From positions 124,001-188,000 of the forward strand of contig NZ_CP051130.1 of assembly GCF_013378055.1 (NCBI RefSeq): a stretch of 64,000 bases of DNA, in the 5' to 3' direction. This document shows positions 11,195-19,055 of this stretch, one piece after another. Below the pieces are notes generated by a model. It worked only from the letters and a program-made list of their open reading frames with translations. It was not told the DNA's origin and searched no databases. The translations under genes were made by a program, and so were the position numbers. The stretch's first letter is position 1. Every line of letters starts with the position of its first letter. The stretch comes from Parasphingopyxis sp. CP4 (GTDB taxonomy: Bacteria; Pseudomonadota; Alphaproteobacteria; Sphingomonadales; Sphingomonadaceae).

Positions 11195-12085
11195 ATGAAA
11201 GTGCAAGCGAACGGGCTTGAGATTGAAGTCGAAGATCATGGCAATCCGGACCATCCAGCGTTGTTGCTGATCATGGGGTTTTCGGGGCAGCTCTCCTTGT
11301 GGCCGGATGCTTTTGTCGAAGAGCTGGTTGAGCGCGGGTTCCGGGTCATTCGCTACGATAACCGCGATATCGGTCTGTCACACAAATTTGACGGCGTGAA
11401 AGCGCCGCACCCGCTTTGGCATCTGTTTGTGAAGCGGATCTTCAAAAATCGCCGCATGGCGCCTTATTCGTTGGTCGATATGGCCGCCGATGCGATGGGC
11501 GTACTCGATGCGCTCGAGATTGAGCGCGCGCACGTACTGGGTGTGTCGATGGGTGGCATGATCTCGCAGATTGTCGGTGCGGAATATCCCGATCGCGTCC
11601 TGTCGCTAATGCCCGTGATGACGTCGACCAATGCACCTGGGCTTCCCGGGCCGGACAAGGAAATACGGAAAATCCTGATCCAGGCTGCTCGCAATCGCCC
11701 GGAAACGGAAGAGGAGGCGATCGCGGCCGGTATGCGCTTCTTCAACGCGATTGGCTCCCCCGGTGGCGCGGAACGCCAGGCCGAAATCAAGGAGCTGATC
11801 CATAAAAATGTCGCCCGTAGCCTCTATCCTGAAGGTCCGTCGCGCCAGCTTGCGGCGATCATCGATACGGGTAATTTGCGGCCCTTTGCGCAGCGTATTC
11901 AGGCCAAGACGCTGGTTATACATGGCGAGGCCGATCCGTTGATCCTCCACCCGTGCGGCAAGGATGTTGCCGATCATGTCGAAGGCGCGCGGTTCGAGCT
12001 GGTCGATGATATGGGCCATGACTTGCCGGAAGCGCAGCATGGTAGCTTGGCCGATATGATTACCGAGCACGCGCTCGGCGGTTGA
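11195..12085 (+). CDS. Alpha/beta hydrolase
   Basis: The 296-residue alpha/beta hydrolase has the nucleophile elbow GVSMGG (Ser about 118), the YDNRDIGLS segment typical of 3-oxoadipate-enol-lactonase/aclacinomycin-esterase-like members, the acid in HGEADPLI and the catalytic His in DMGHDLPEA. Family relatives include RdmC-type esterases. AGGAG lies 7 bp before the ATG. The gene is convergent with the TetR repressor gene, only 4 bp between the stops. The substrate is unknown; the neighbouring repressor could in principle control it, but the two do not share a promoter region. Confidence 0.9.
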   Translation: MKVQANGLEIEVEDHGNPDHPALLLIMGFSGQLSLWPDAFVEELVERGFRVIRYDNRDIGLSHKFDGVKAPHPLWHLFVKRIFKNRRMAPYSLVDMAADAMGVLDALEIERAHVLGVSMGGMISQIVGAEYPDRVLSLMPVMTSTNAPGLPGPDKEIRKILIQAARNRPETEEEAIAAGMRFFNAIGSPGGAERQAEIKELIHKNVARSLYPEGPSRQLAAIIDTGNLRPFAQRIQAKTLVIHGEADPLILHPCGKDVADHVEGARFELVDDMGHDLPEAQHGSLADMITEHALGG

Positions 12086-12089
12086 CGGG

Positions 12090-12737
12090 CTAATCGGGTC
12101 GGTAAGCCCGGAGGAGCACGTCGACGCCGTGGCAAACATGATTCCGAATGTCTTTCTGCGTCGGTTTTTTTGCGATGCCGAAGCGCAGCTCCATGTCGGC
12201 AAAGCCTTTCCACAAGGACAATAGATCCTCTGCCGCCGTTTTCGCCTTGTCGATCTTCAAGTCGCCGCGCTGGTCGGCGGCCTCCAAGATCGCAATCAGC
12301 TCGCGCCGCATCTTCCCTGGGCCAGCATTGAAAAAGCGATGAGCGGCTTCGGGATGGCGGTCCCGTTCGATCATGAGCATCGTATCGAAATGAAAATGCG
12401 TATCGTCGAACAGGAAGCTCATCAGTGTGACGCCGAAATTCACCAGCTGCGCCTCGATCGTATCCGCATCGCGGTTCGCTTCGCCGATTGTCTTCGTCAT
12501 ATGTTCAGCCTGGCGGCGTACCAGTGCCTCCAACAGCCCCGCTTTGTCACCGAAGCGTTTATAGATGGTGACCTTTGATACAGCTGCCTTTTCAGCAATC
12601 CGCTCGATGGATGCGGCGGCATAGCCTTCGCCGAAAAACGCATCGCGCGCGGCGTCGATAATGGCTTCGGTCTTGCGTTCGTCGGTCGGGCGTCCAGCCC
12701 GCGCCGGTGCCGTAACAGTGGGGGCGATGTCAGTCAT
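12090..12737 (-). CDS. TetR/AcrR family transcriptional repressor
   Basis: The 215-residue protein has an N-terminal TetR helix-turn-helix (about 20-65: IIDAARDAFFGEGYAAASIERIAE split over helices 1-2, then VSKVTIYKRFGDKAGLLEALV), preceded by a short Ala/Pro/Arg-rich arm. The C-terminal ligand-binding domain carries MLMIERDRHPEAAHRFFNAG, as in AefR-like TetR proteins. I choose the ATG at 12737; a TTG at 12746 would also be in frame. A perfect 8-bp inverted repeat lies immediately before the start codon (12741-12763), so autorepression is likely. The gene follows, on the same strand, the 57-residue membrane protein and tautomerase genes. Confidence 0.92.
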   Translation of the reverse strand: MTDIAPTVTAPARAGRPTDERKTEAIIDAARDAFFGEGYAAASIERIAEKAAVSKVTIYKRFGDKAGLLEALVRRQAEHMTKTIGEANRDADTIEAQLVNFGVTLMSFLFDDTHFHFDTMLMIERDRHPEAAHRFFNAGPGKMRRELIAILEAADQRGDLKIDKAKTAAEDLLSLWKGFADMELRFGIAKKPTQKDIRNHVCHGVDVLLRAYRPD

Positions 12738-12740
12738 TAA

Positions 12741-12763
12741 CCGCAACCTTGCACAGGTTGCGG
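12741..12763. promoter_or_regulatory. Probable TetR operator (inverted repeat)
   Basis: CCGCAACC (12741-12748) and GGTTGCGG (12756-12763) form a perfect 8-bp inverted repeat with a 7-bp spacer, starting 4 bp upstream of the tetR ATG and covering its ribosome-binding region. Size and position fit an autoregulatory operator. That the adjacent TetR binds it is inferred. Confidence 0.6.
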
Positions 12764-12811
12764 CGCCGCGTCACCTTCTATGCGATATCACAGCTGCGAG
12801 AGACGGGCGAT

Positions 12812-12985
12812 CTAGGCACCGAGTAGCGTTGCCAGCAGGAAGCCAAGGCCGGCACTTCCGACAATAGCGCTTGTCCAGGATGGGAAATTGGGTGCCTGAC
12901 GCTGCTCGAGCCAGGCGATTTCTGCGGCGCTGGGTCGGCGATAACCGAATTTGCCAGCGGCGATGTTGAATTCTCCGTGGGTCAT
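12812..12985 (-). CDS. 57-residue protein with a C-terminal membrane segment (unknown)
   Basis: This small gene starts at an ATG with AGGAG 7 bp upstream and encodes 57 residues. The N-terminal two thirds are soluble and polar (THGEFNIAAGKFGYRRPSAA, then EIAWLEQRQAPNFPSW). The C-terminal third is one hydrophobic helix (AIVGSAGLGFLLATLLGA) that would anchor it in the inner membrane with the N-terminus probably inside. I do not recognise the family. It lies 66 bp downstream of the tautomerase stop and 74 bp upstream of the tetR start, all on the minus strand, so the three may form one transcript. A longer reading in another frame of this strand (12771-13025) is rejected because it has no ribosome-binding site. 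Confidence 0.7.
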   Translation of the reverse strand: MTHGEFNIAAGKFGYRRPSAAEIAWLEQRQAPNFPSWTSAIVGSAGLGFLLATLLGA

Positions 12986-13051
12986 GGAAATGCTCCTGAG
13001 ATCTGAATAGCGAGGCGATCGCCATGGGGATGGCGATCGCCTGTCGCTGAG

Positions 13052-13276
13052 TTACGCCGCTTCGGCTTGCGCCATGGCGTGGACATCGGACGCGGTCAGC
13101 ATCTTGCCGCCAATTGCCCAGTCGCCCTGTTCGACTTCGTTGATGCGAACCCAGGTCACCGGGCGCATGGATTCGCCTTCCGTGGCGATCATGGCTTCGG
13201 TGACGTTTTCGATCAGCTCGGCCTTCTGGCCCGGGGTGAATACGTCTTTGATGAGATCAATCGTTACGAGTGGCAT
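13052..13276 (-). CDS. 4-oxalocrotonate tautomerase family protein
   Basis: The 74-residue tautomerase-superfamily protein keeps the catalytic N-terminal proline: Met is followed directly by Pro (MPLVTIDLI) once the ATG at 13276 is taken as start, with GGAGA 7 bp upstream. The beta-alpha-beta unit is complete ([37 protein letters not shown]). Members catalyse keto-enol tautomerisation of small 2-oxo acids or act on haloacrylates; the substrate here is not deducible. It is transcribed divergently from an HxlR-type regulator gene across 218 bp that hold strong inverted repeats, the usual arrangement for a regulator and its target. Confidence 0.9.
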   Translation of the reverse strand: MPLVTIDLIKDVFTPGQKAELIENVTEAMIATEGESMRPVTWVRINEVEQGDWAIGGKMLTASDVHAMAQAEAA

Positions 13277-13384
13277 TATGTGTCTCCAGTTTTCAGTTGC
13301 GCCAGAACCATTCCGGCGATGGAGAGACATTCGCGGATCGGGTGTTCAGCAGATAGTTCGCGAAACGGAGCAATCCGCTATCAA

Positions 13385-13435
13385 TTGCGTAGGAAGGCAC
13401 TACTGATTTCGTAGTAACGCGCAAAATCTACGCAA
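13385..13435. promoter_or_regulatory. Nested inverted repeats between tautomerase and hxlR genes (candidate operator)
   Basis: The outer arms TTGCGTAG (13385-13392) and CTACGCAA (13428-13435) are perfect 8-bp inverted repeats. The inner arms ACTAC (13399-13403) and GTAGT (13411-13415) form a second inverted repeat with a 7-bp spacer. All four contain CTAC/GTAG. HxlR/YodB-type regulators bind short TACT-AGTA-like dyads in such divergent regions, so this is a reasonable operator for the adjacent regulator; the binding is inferred. Confidence 0.5.
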
Positions 13436-13494
13436 AACTGGCGAATTTGCTCAGGTTTTGCTAGCCGGTGAGCTGGATTGAGGGGAACGATCTG

Positions 13495-14205
13495 ATGAAT
13501 AACTCCGGCACATTATGCCCGGCCGTAAAGGCCGCTGACATGATCGGCGATCGCTGGGTGTTGCTCCTGATGCGCGAAATGTTCATGGGCGCGACCCGCT
13601 ACAAGGATTTTCAGAAAGCACTGCCGCGCATCTCGCCCAGCGTGCTCAGCAACCGGCTGAAGCAGATGGAAATGAACGGCATGATCATCAAGAAAACCGG
13701 TGCCGGCGACAATACCAGCGAGTATCGCCTGACGCGTTGCGGCCGGGAGCTGGCGCCGCTGATCGATCAGATGTCAAAATGGGGATTGCGCTGGGCGCGC
13801 CGTCGGATCGCCGATGAGGATATGGATGCCGGGAGCTTCATGTGGGATTTCCACCGGACCGTGAAGACGGCCGAGCTGCCCGACGGCGAAACCGTGATCA
13901 GCGTGAACCTGACCGATGTTGCCGAGCATTCCAAATGGTGGATCGTCTGCAATGCCGATACGGTTGATCTGTGCACCGATAATCCGGGCAAGGAGATCGA
14001 TCTCTATATGTCGGGCCCGCTGCCCGCCTTTGCCGAAGTATGGATGGGCGATGTTGGGCCGCAAGAAGCGATCAGCGACGAATGCCTGACAGTGACCGGA
14101 TCTTCGCACCTCACCGGCACGGCCAACGCCTGGTTCCCCCAATCGCGCTACGCCAAGGTTCGCCCCAAACGTATCCTTGATGAGGATGGCGCGGAGGTCA
14201 GTTAG
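13495..14205 (+). CDS. HxlR family regulator with C-terminal SCP2-like domain
   Basis: The 236-residue protein has the HxlR/MarR-like winged helix at residues 1-95: LCPAVKAADMIGDRW, then RYKDFQKALPRISPSVLSNRL and a wing. The conserved Cys8 could be redox or electrophile-sensing, as in HypR/YodB. The C-terminal half (about 110-230) is a ligand-pocket-like domain of the SCP2 type (LTDVAEHSKWWIV). I start at the ATG at 13495 (AGGGG 9 bp upstream); a GTG at 13468 is in frame. The gene is divergent from the tautomerase operon, which it probably controls through the inverted repeats between them. Confidence 0.88.
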   Translation: MNNSGTLCPAVKAADMIGDRWVLLLMREMFMGATRYKDFQKALPRISPSVLSNRLKQMEMNGMIIKKTGAGDNTSEYRLTRCGRELAPLIDQMSKWGLRWARRRIADEDMDAGSFMWDFHRTVKTAELPDGETVISVNLTDVAEHSKWWIVCNADTVDLCTDNPGKEIDLYMSGPLPAFAEVWMGDVGPQEAISDECLTVTGSSHLTGTANAWFPQSRYAKVRPKRILDEDGAEVS

Positions 14206-14279
14206 GGTGAGGGCGGCACAGGTCGACGAATATTGCATCTCGCGACGCAAGCGACTAATCCCCGCCTCGCGCTTGGCGA

Positions 14280-14353
14280 GCGGGTATAGCTCAATGGTAG
14301 AGCACTAGCCTTCCAAGCTTGTGATGCGGGTTCGATTCCCGCTACCCGCTCCA
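14280..14353 (+). tRNA. tRNA-Gly (anticodon TCC)
   Basis: The acceptor stem GCGGGTA pairs with TACCCGC, the discriminator is T, and CCA is encoded. The anticodon loop CTTCCAA gives TCC at 14312-14314. The D-arm GCTCAATGGTAGAGC and T-arm GCGGG-TTCGATT-CCCGC are intact. The anticodon stem has one T-T mismatch (second pair). Confidence 0.96.
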
Positions 14354-14386
14354 GCGCATCTAAGAACTGATGGGTGCAAAGCCAAC

Positions 14387-15229
14387 GTGCCAGACGACCA
14401 TCCGATCTTTCGTGACAATCCGATCACCGGCTCGGTGGAGTTGCGCACCGGGTCAGCGCCGACGCCCTATCATGTGCGTGATGGCGAGGCTTTGCTGATC
14501 TTTGGCGATGTTGCGGGAGATGCGGTCGGAGCGATGATCGAGGGCGAGGATGTCCATCTCGTCGAGACCAGATCGGGCCGTGTCGCGGCTGGCATGATCA
14601 TGGCCGATTTCCGGGATGCATCGATGGGGCCGCATCATGAGCTGCAATTCTTCGTGCTCGTCGCGGATCAGCCCGGGGCGTCGATTGGCGCGTTGCCTCT
14701 CGCTTTGCCGATCGCGATGGCCTCTCCCGGCTATGCCACGCTATGCTTCAAGCTGTGGAATGATGCCGATGCGGTGCTGGCTTATAATAACGACTATCTC
14801 GGCCTGAATGCCTCTCCGGCTGACTTCCGCCTCTTTGAGCAGCAAACCGACCGGTCCATCTCCTTTTCCATCACAGGTACAGGCAATGCGCCAATCCTTC
14901 GCGGCGCATTTGCATCGCGCAAGAGAACCCGTGCTTCGGCCATGTGGGAAATGCTCAAAATTGCTGGTTGGCGGCGGCTGATGGCCTTGGGCCGGGCGCG
15001 CTATACCGAGGGCGCCGTGGTCAACCGGCGCAGCGCCGTGATGCCCAATAACCGGAAGGCGCCTATCTTTACGGATGCTGGTAACAATGTCGCTCGGCAC
15101 TGGGATAACGCAACGGATCGGCTGGAAATCGGGGGTGAGGAGATTGTCGGTCTGGATTTCGCGCCGCGTGCGTTACAGCATCTCTGGCCGTTCCGCTTTG
15201 TCTATCGCCATCCCGACGATAGGGCCTGA
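14387..15229 (+). CDS. Conserved hypothetical protein, possibly acetoacetate-decarboxylase-like fold
   Basis: The 280-residue protein starts at a GTG 33 bp after the tRNA-Gly 3' end; an earlier in-frame ATG lies inside the tRNA and is rejected. There is no signal peptide or membrane helix. The core segment SMGPHHELQFFVLV and the preceding VAAGMIMADF resemble the beta-cone of acetoacetate-decarboxylase-like proteins (GPYHE...), but I see no convincing catalytic lysine context, so the enzymatic role is open. The C-terminal part is Arg-rich (ASRKRTRAS; WRRLMALGRARYTEG). It may share a transcript with tRNA-Gly or the following membrane-protein gene (109 bp gap). Confidence 0.65.
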   Translation: MPDDHPIFRDNPITGSVELRTGSAPTPYHVRDGEALLIFGDVAGDAVGAMIEGEDVHLVETRSGRVAAGMIMADFRDASMGPHHELQFFVLVADQPGASIGALPLALPIAMASPGYATLCFKLWNDADAVLAYNNDYLGLNASPADFRLFEQQTDRSISFSITGTGNAPILRGAFASRKRTRASAMWEMLKIAGWRRLMALGRARYTEGAVVNRRSAVMPNNRKAPIFTDAGNNVARHWDNATDRLEIGGEEIVGLDFAPRALQHLWPFRFVYRHPDDRA

Positions 15230-15338
15230 TTACCGGTTAACTGCATGATTTCATAGGCTTGCTTATGGTATCGTACCGTCCCGGCCTCAACCACAATCTT
15301 CATCAATAAATTACCATTTTTCCTTAGATTTGGGCCAC

Positions 15339-16667
15339 ATGAACGCCCATCGCGATATCAAGCGCCCTGCTGCCGCAGAGAGCGCCGATCCGCGGCCGCA
15401 TTCTGCGGTCTCCAGCGGTGTGGGATTTGTCGGTTTGGCCGGCTTGTTTGCGGCAATCATTATTGGCCGATTGACCGGTGCCAATGGTCCGCTCGCTGCC
15501 ATGCTTGCGCTGGTTGGTTGTGGCCTGCCGATGATCCTGTGGACGATATTTATCGACAAGGCCTGGAAGAATGAGAGCACGGGCATCGACTGGGATTCTC
15601 CCGCACGCCCGCATGATGAGACCCGCGAAATCAGCATCGCCAAACTGGCTGGTCTTTGGGCGACCTGGGCGATTATCGCGGGGCTTTATTGCATCGCGCG
15701 TTGGTATTGGGACGGGCAGTATCTGTTTTCGATGCAGATGCTGGCCTGGGCGGCACCCGTCATGTTTGTCGCCTCGATCCCCTACATCTTCTGGATCGAT
15801 CGCCGCATGAAGGAGCCGAAGGACGGCAGCTATATGGTCGGCGCATGGCTGACCGGTGAGCGCGCGGATTTCGACCGCGAAAAGATCATCGAACATTTCC
15901 GCAGCTGGGCCGTGAAGGGCTTTTTCATTGCCTTCATGATCTCGATCGTTCCGGGCAATTGGTTCGAAGTGCTGCGCTGGAGTAATGCCGAGATAATCGA
16001 AAATCCGGTCCGGCTCACGCTATTCATGATCGCGCTTCTCTTTTTGATCGACGTGGCCTTTGCGACCGTCGGCTATGTGCTGACCTTCCGCCCACTCGAT
16101 TCCCATATCCGTTCAGCCAATCCCTATGCCCAGAGCTGGATGGCGGCGCTGATTTGTTATCCGCCTTTCATCCTGATGACGGCGGGCGGACCGCTCGACT
16201 ATCATCCCAACACGGGCGATTGGACGCTCTGGCTTGAAGGCTGGCCGGTGGCGCTGGCCGTGATGGGCGCGATCCTGGTGGTGCTCACAATCATCTATAG
16301 CTGGGCGACGGTTGCGTTCGGCCTACGCTTCTCCAACCTTACCCATCGCGGCATCATCACCCATGGGCCCTATCGCTGGACCCGGCATCCGGCCTATCTC
16401 GCCAAAAATGCCTTTTGGTGGCTGGCGACGATGCCGTTCATTGCGACGAGCGGCAATCCGGTCGACATGATCCGCAATACGGTGCTCCTGGGCTTGGTCA
16501 GCGGCGTTTATTATTGGCGCGCAAAGACTGAAGAAAAGCACCTGATGGCAGATCCCGCCTATCGCGAATATTTCGACTGGATGGAGCGCAATGCCCCGAT
16601 CCCCCGCCTTTTCGCCTGGATCACGCGCCGAAAAGGCAAGCCCGGCGAGATCGTTCCGGCGGAGTGA
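15339..16667 (+). CDS. Isoprenylcysteine carboxyl methyltransferase-like membrane protein
   Basis: The 442-residue inner-membrane protein has about eight hydrophobic segments. The C-terminal region holds the SAM-binding signature of the ICMT/PEMT family: THGPYRWTRHPAYLAKNAFW (341-360) and the downstream Glu in TEEKHL with AYREYFDWM. Bacterial members methylate small phenolic, thiol or lipid substrates or have unknown targets, as there is no protein prenylation in bacteria. It is roughly twice as long as typical ICMT proteins because of an extra N-terminal multi-pass region. The ATG at 15339 is used; a TTG three codons upstream is possible. The gene converges with a SAM methyltransferase gene, 4 bp between stops. 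Confidence 0.8.
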   Translation: MNAHRDIKRPAAAESADPRPHSAVSSGVGFVGLAGLFAAIIIGRLTGANGPLAAMLALVGCGLPMILWTIFIDKAWKNESTGIDWDSPARPHDETREISIAKLAGLWATWAIIAGLYCIARWYWDGQYLFSMQMLAWAAPVMFVASIPYIFWIDRRMKEPKDGSYMVGAWLTGERADFDREKIIEHFRSWAVKGFFIAFMISIVPGNWFEVLRWSNAEIIENPVRLTLFMIALLFLIDVAFATVGYVLTFRPLDSHIRSANPYAQSWMAALICYPPFILMTAGGPLDYHPNTGDWTLWLEGWPVALAVMGAILVVLTIIYSWATVAFGLRFSNLTHRGIITHGPYRWTRHPAYLAKNAFWWLATMPFIATSGNPVDMIRNTVLLGLVSGVYYWRAKTEEKHLMADPAYREYFDWMERNAPIPRLFAWITRRKGKPGEIVPAE

Positions 16668-16671
16668 CCGT

Positions 16672-17478
16672 CTAGTCGAACACCAGAGGCTCTTGCAGCG
16701 ATAATTGGAATTGTGGGCTGCCAGCTATGTCCTGCGCGCCCCATTCTTTTGCAGCATCGAGCAACGGCCAAAGATAGTCCTCGGTGCCGGTCGGCCCCGC
16801 GGACTTGTTGAGGCCGACAAAGATTTCGCCCGGAAATGTTAGATGGTGGGCGGTCAGATATTCTAAAAATCGCATCCAATTTTGGACATTCCACCGTGTG
16901 CCAGTGCCTCGATGGACATCAAAATTCTGTGCATTGATTGTGATGATGTCATATTTACCGATCTGGCTAGGCAGCGCCTGACCAAGATAGACTCCGCCGG
17001 CGATTCGCGAAATACCGAACAGCTTGAGAAGATCGGAGTAGATCTCACAATCCGGCAGATCGAGTGCGGTGACATGATGTCCATGGACTTTCGCGATGGC
17101 GAGAAAATGGCCACCGCCTGATCCAATATCCAGCACGCGGCTCGGCGCGCGAGTATCGAGATTGAGTTGCAAGGCAATTTTTGAATGCAGCCGAATCCAG
17201 GGCGCAAGGTCCAGATATTTCACCGTTCCTGCATGTGCCCCGGCCGCAACTGGAATCTTGAATTTTTCCTGTAACGATCGAAACTGTTCGCGATCAATCG
17301 TGGCAACAGTCCGGTCGTAGATATGACGAAGGCGTTTATCGAAGATGATCCGTCGCCAGATATCAATGCGATTCTCGAGAGGGTCAAACGGACGATGGAA
17401 TGGCCGTTTGTAAACCTCCAGATCCGGGATACGGGACAGGCGATACTGGTTCCAGAGTGATTTGAACAGGCGATACAT
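16672..17478 (-). CDS. Class I SAM-dependent methyltransferase
   Basis: The 268-residue Rossmann-fold methyltransferase has motif I at 115-126 (VLDIGSGGGHFL), the acidic end of strand 2 in VTALDLPDCE, and motif IV-like ITINAQNFDVH. The N-terminal 80 residues are basic and aromatic (YRLFKSLWNQYRLSR), unlike typical small-molecule methyltransferases. The closest general theme is glycan or lipid methylation, but no substrate can be assigned. Codon use and the upstream 100 bp look more AT-rich than the neighbours by eye, which hints at transfer but is not proof. It is co-directional with gshA, which lies upstream with a 105-bp gap. Confidence 0.8.
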   Translation of the reverse strand: MYRLFKSLWNQYRLSRIPDLEVYKRPFHRPFDPLENRIDIWRRIIFDKRLRHIYDRTVATIDREQFRSLQEKFKIPVAAGAHAGTVKYLDLAPWIRLHSKIALQLNLDTRAPSRVLDIGSGGGHFLAIAKVHGHHVTALDLPDCEIYSDLLKLFGISRIAGGVYLGQALPSQIGKYDIITINAQNFDVHRGTGTRWNVQNWMRFLEYLTAHHLTFPGEIFVGLNKSAGPTGTEDYLWPLLDAAKEWGAQDIAGSPQFQLSLQEPLVFD

Positions 17479-17583
17479 TGATAGTCATTTGCTCATAGGT
17501 GATTCGCAAATAACCTAATAATATCAGTGTCTTATAGAGTCTTGTATATTTGTGTCGGGACCGGATCGGGCGGTTTGATGCGC

Positions 17584-18957
17584 CTAAAAACTCTCTTCTT
17601 CATACACCCGGCTGACATCGCCATTCCATGCGCCATGATAGCGTTCGAGGAGGCTTTCGGCCGGGGTTTTCCCGGTCGCAACGATTTCGCGCAGCGGGTC
17701 GAGAAAGCCGCTTTCATTATCGCCGCTGCCGTTGAGCCGAGCACGAGCGCTCAAACCCGCAGTCGCGATGTCGAGAACTTCTCCGGCGATATCACCCAAG
17801 GTGCGACCGCTTGGTAGTGGCGCCTTCAGGCCAAGCTTGGGCACGCTGTTGCGCAAATCTTCTCGCTCTTCGATCGACCAGGATTTGACGATGTCCCAGG
17901 CGGCATCGAGCGCGGTCTGATCATAGAGCAATCCGACCCAGAGCGCGGGCATAGCGCAGATCCGGTTCCACGGTCCGCCGTCGGCACCGCGCATCTCGAG
18001 AAAACTTTTAAGGCGCACTTCGGGAAAGATCGTTGAGAGGTGGTCGTTCCAATCATCGATCGTCGGCTTTTCGCCGGGGAGGATTGGAAGCTCGCCATTA
18101 AGGAAGTCCCGGAAGCTCAGGCCTGAAGCGTCGAGATATTCGCCGCCGCGATAGGCGAAGTACATCGGCACATCGAGTGCATAATCGGCATAGCGTTCAT
18201 AGCCGAAGCCATCTTCAAAGACGAAGGGCAGCATGCCGGTGCGGTCGGGATCGGTATCGGACCAGATATGGCTGCGGAAAGAGAGGAAACCGTTGGGCTT
18301 GCCTTCGGTAAAGGGCGAGTTGGCGAACAGCGCGGTGGCGAGCGGCTGAAGGGCCAGGCCGACGCGAAATTTGCGCGCCATATCGGCTTCGCTGGAATAA
18401 TCGAGATTGGTCTGGATGGTGCAGGTCCGCAGCATCATATCGAGCCCGAGATTGCCCTTTTTGGGCATGTAATCGAGCATGATCTTGTAGCGGCCCTTCG
18501 GCATGATCGGCAGCTCGTCACGGCGCTTGTCCGGCCACATGCCGAGACCCAAAAACCCCTTGCCGGTCTTTTCGCCAATTGCCTTAACCTGCTGCAGATG
18601 GCGGCCGGTTTCGGCGCAGGTTTCATGCAGATTGTCGAGCGCAGCGCCGGAAAGTTCGAGCTGGCCGGCCGGTTCCAGGCTCACCGTGCCATCGGCGCCT
18701 TGCATGGCAATAACCTTGCCATTCTCCTCGATCGGCTCCCAGCCGAATTCAGTCAACGCATTCAGGAGATCGCGGATACCGCCGGGTTCATCATAGGAGG
18801 GGGCGTGCAGGTCGGTGCGGCAATAGACAAACTTCTCGTGCTCGGTGCCGATCAGCCATTTGTCTTGCGGCTTCTCGCCCTTGGAGAAAACTTCCAGCAG
18901 CTGCTGGCGATCTTCTATGATCGGCGCGTCGCTTTTCGAAACCGTCTTCGTACTCAT
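17584..18957 (-). CDS. gshA: Glutamate-cysteine ligase, plant/alphaproteobacterial type
   Basis: This enzyme catalyses the ATP-dependent first step of glutathione synthesis. The 457-residue protein is the class 3 form found in plants and alphaproteobacteria, shown by WLIGTEHEKFVY (about 34-45), MQGADGTVSLEPAGQLELSG with the substrate-binding Glu residues, MLRTCTIQTNLDY, and FLEMRGADGGPWNR. Some plant enzymes are controlled by an intermolecular disulfide; two cysteines at the conserved CTIQTN and CAMPA sites are visible here, but regulation is only inferred. rsmE and ubiA nearby give the gene order often seen in sphingomonads. Confidence 0.96.
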   Translation of the reverse strand: MSTKTVSKSDAPIIEDRQQLLEVFSKGEKPQDKWLIGTEHEKFVYCRTDLHAPSYDEPGGIRDLLNALTEFGWEPIEENGKVIAMQGADGTVSLEPAGQLELSGAALDNLHETCAETGRHLQQVKAIGEKTGKGFLGLGMWPDKRRDELPIMPKGRYKIMLDYMPKKGNLGLDMMLRTCTIQTNLDYSSEADMARKFRVGLALQPLATALFANSPFTEGKPNGFLSFRSHIWSDTDPDRTGMLPFVFEDGFGYERYADYALDVPMYFAYRGGEYLDASGLSFRDFLNGELPILPGEKPTIDDWNDHLSTIFPEVRLKSFLEMRGADGGPWNRICAMPALWVGLLYDQTALDAAWDIVKSWSIEEREDLRNSVPKLGLKAPLPSGRTLGDIAGEVLDIATAGLSARARLNGSGDNESGFLDPLREIVATGKTPAESLLERYHGAWNGDVSRVYEEESF

Positions 18958-19055
18958 GCCTTGGCCTTAGCGGCCTTGCGGGCTCTATGCCAGTATAGGA
19001 AGCATTGGCGGGGTAGTAGAAAAGTGTGGGGCCGCTGTTGGACGCTGCGCGCCGA

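Noticed and set aside
12771-13025. 84-codon minus-strand frame over the 57-residue gene
   Set aside because: Composition is Arg/Cys-rich and shadow-like, without a Shine-Dalgarno. The overlapping 57-residue frame has a good ribosome-binding site and a membrane helix.
14321-14386. ATG start for the 14387 gene inside tRNA-Gly
   Set aside because: The first 30 bases lie inside the tRNA sequence and the encoded residues are not protein-like. A GTG after the tRNA is preferred.
14387-15229. Firm acetoacetate decarboxylase call
   Set aside because: The resemblance is limited to a GPHHE-like segment, and a catalytic lysine context is not convincing.
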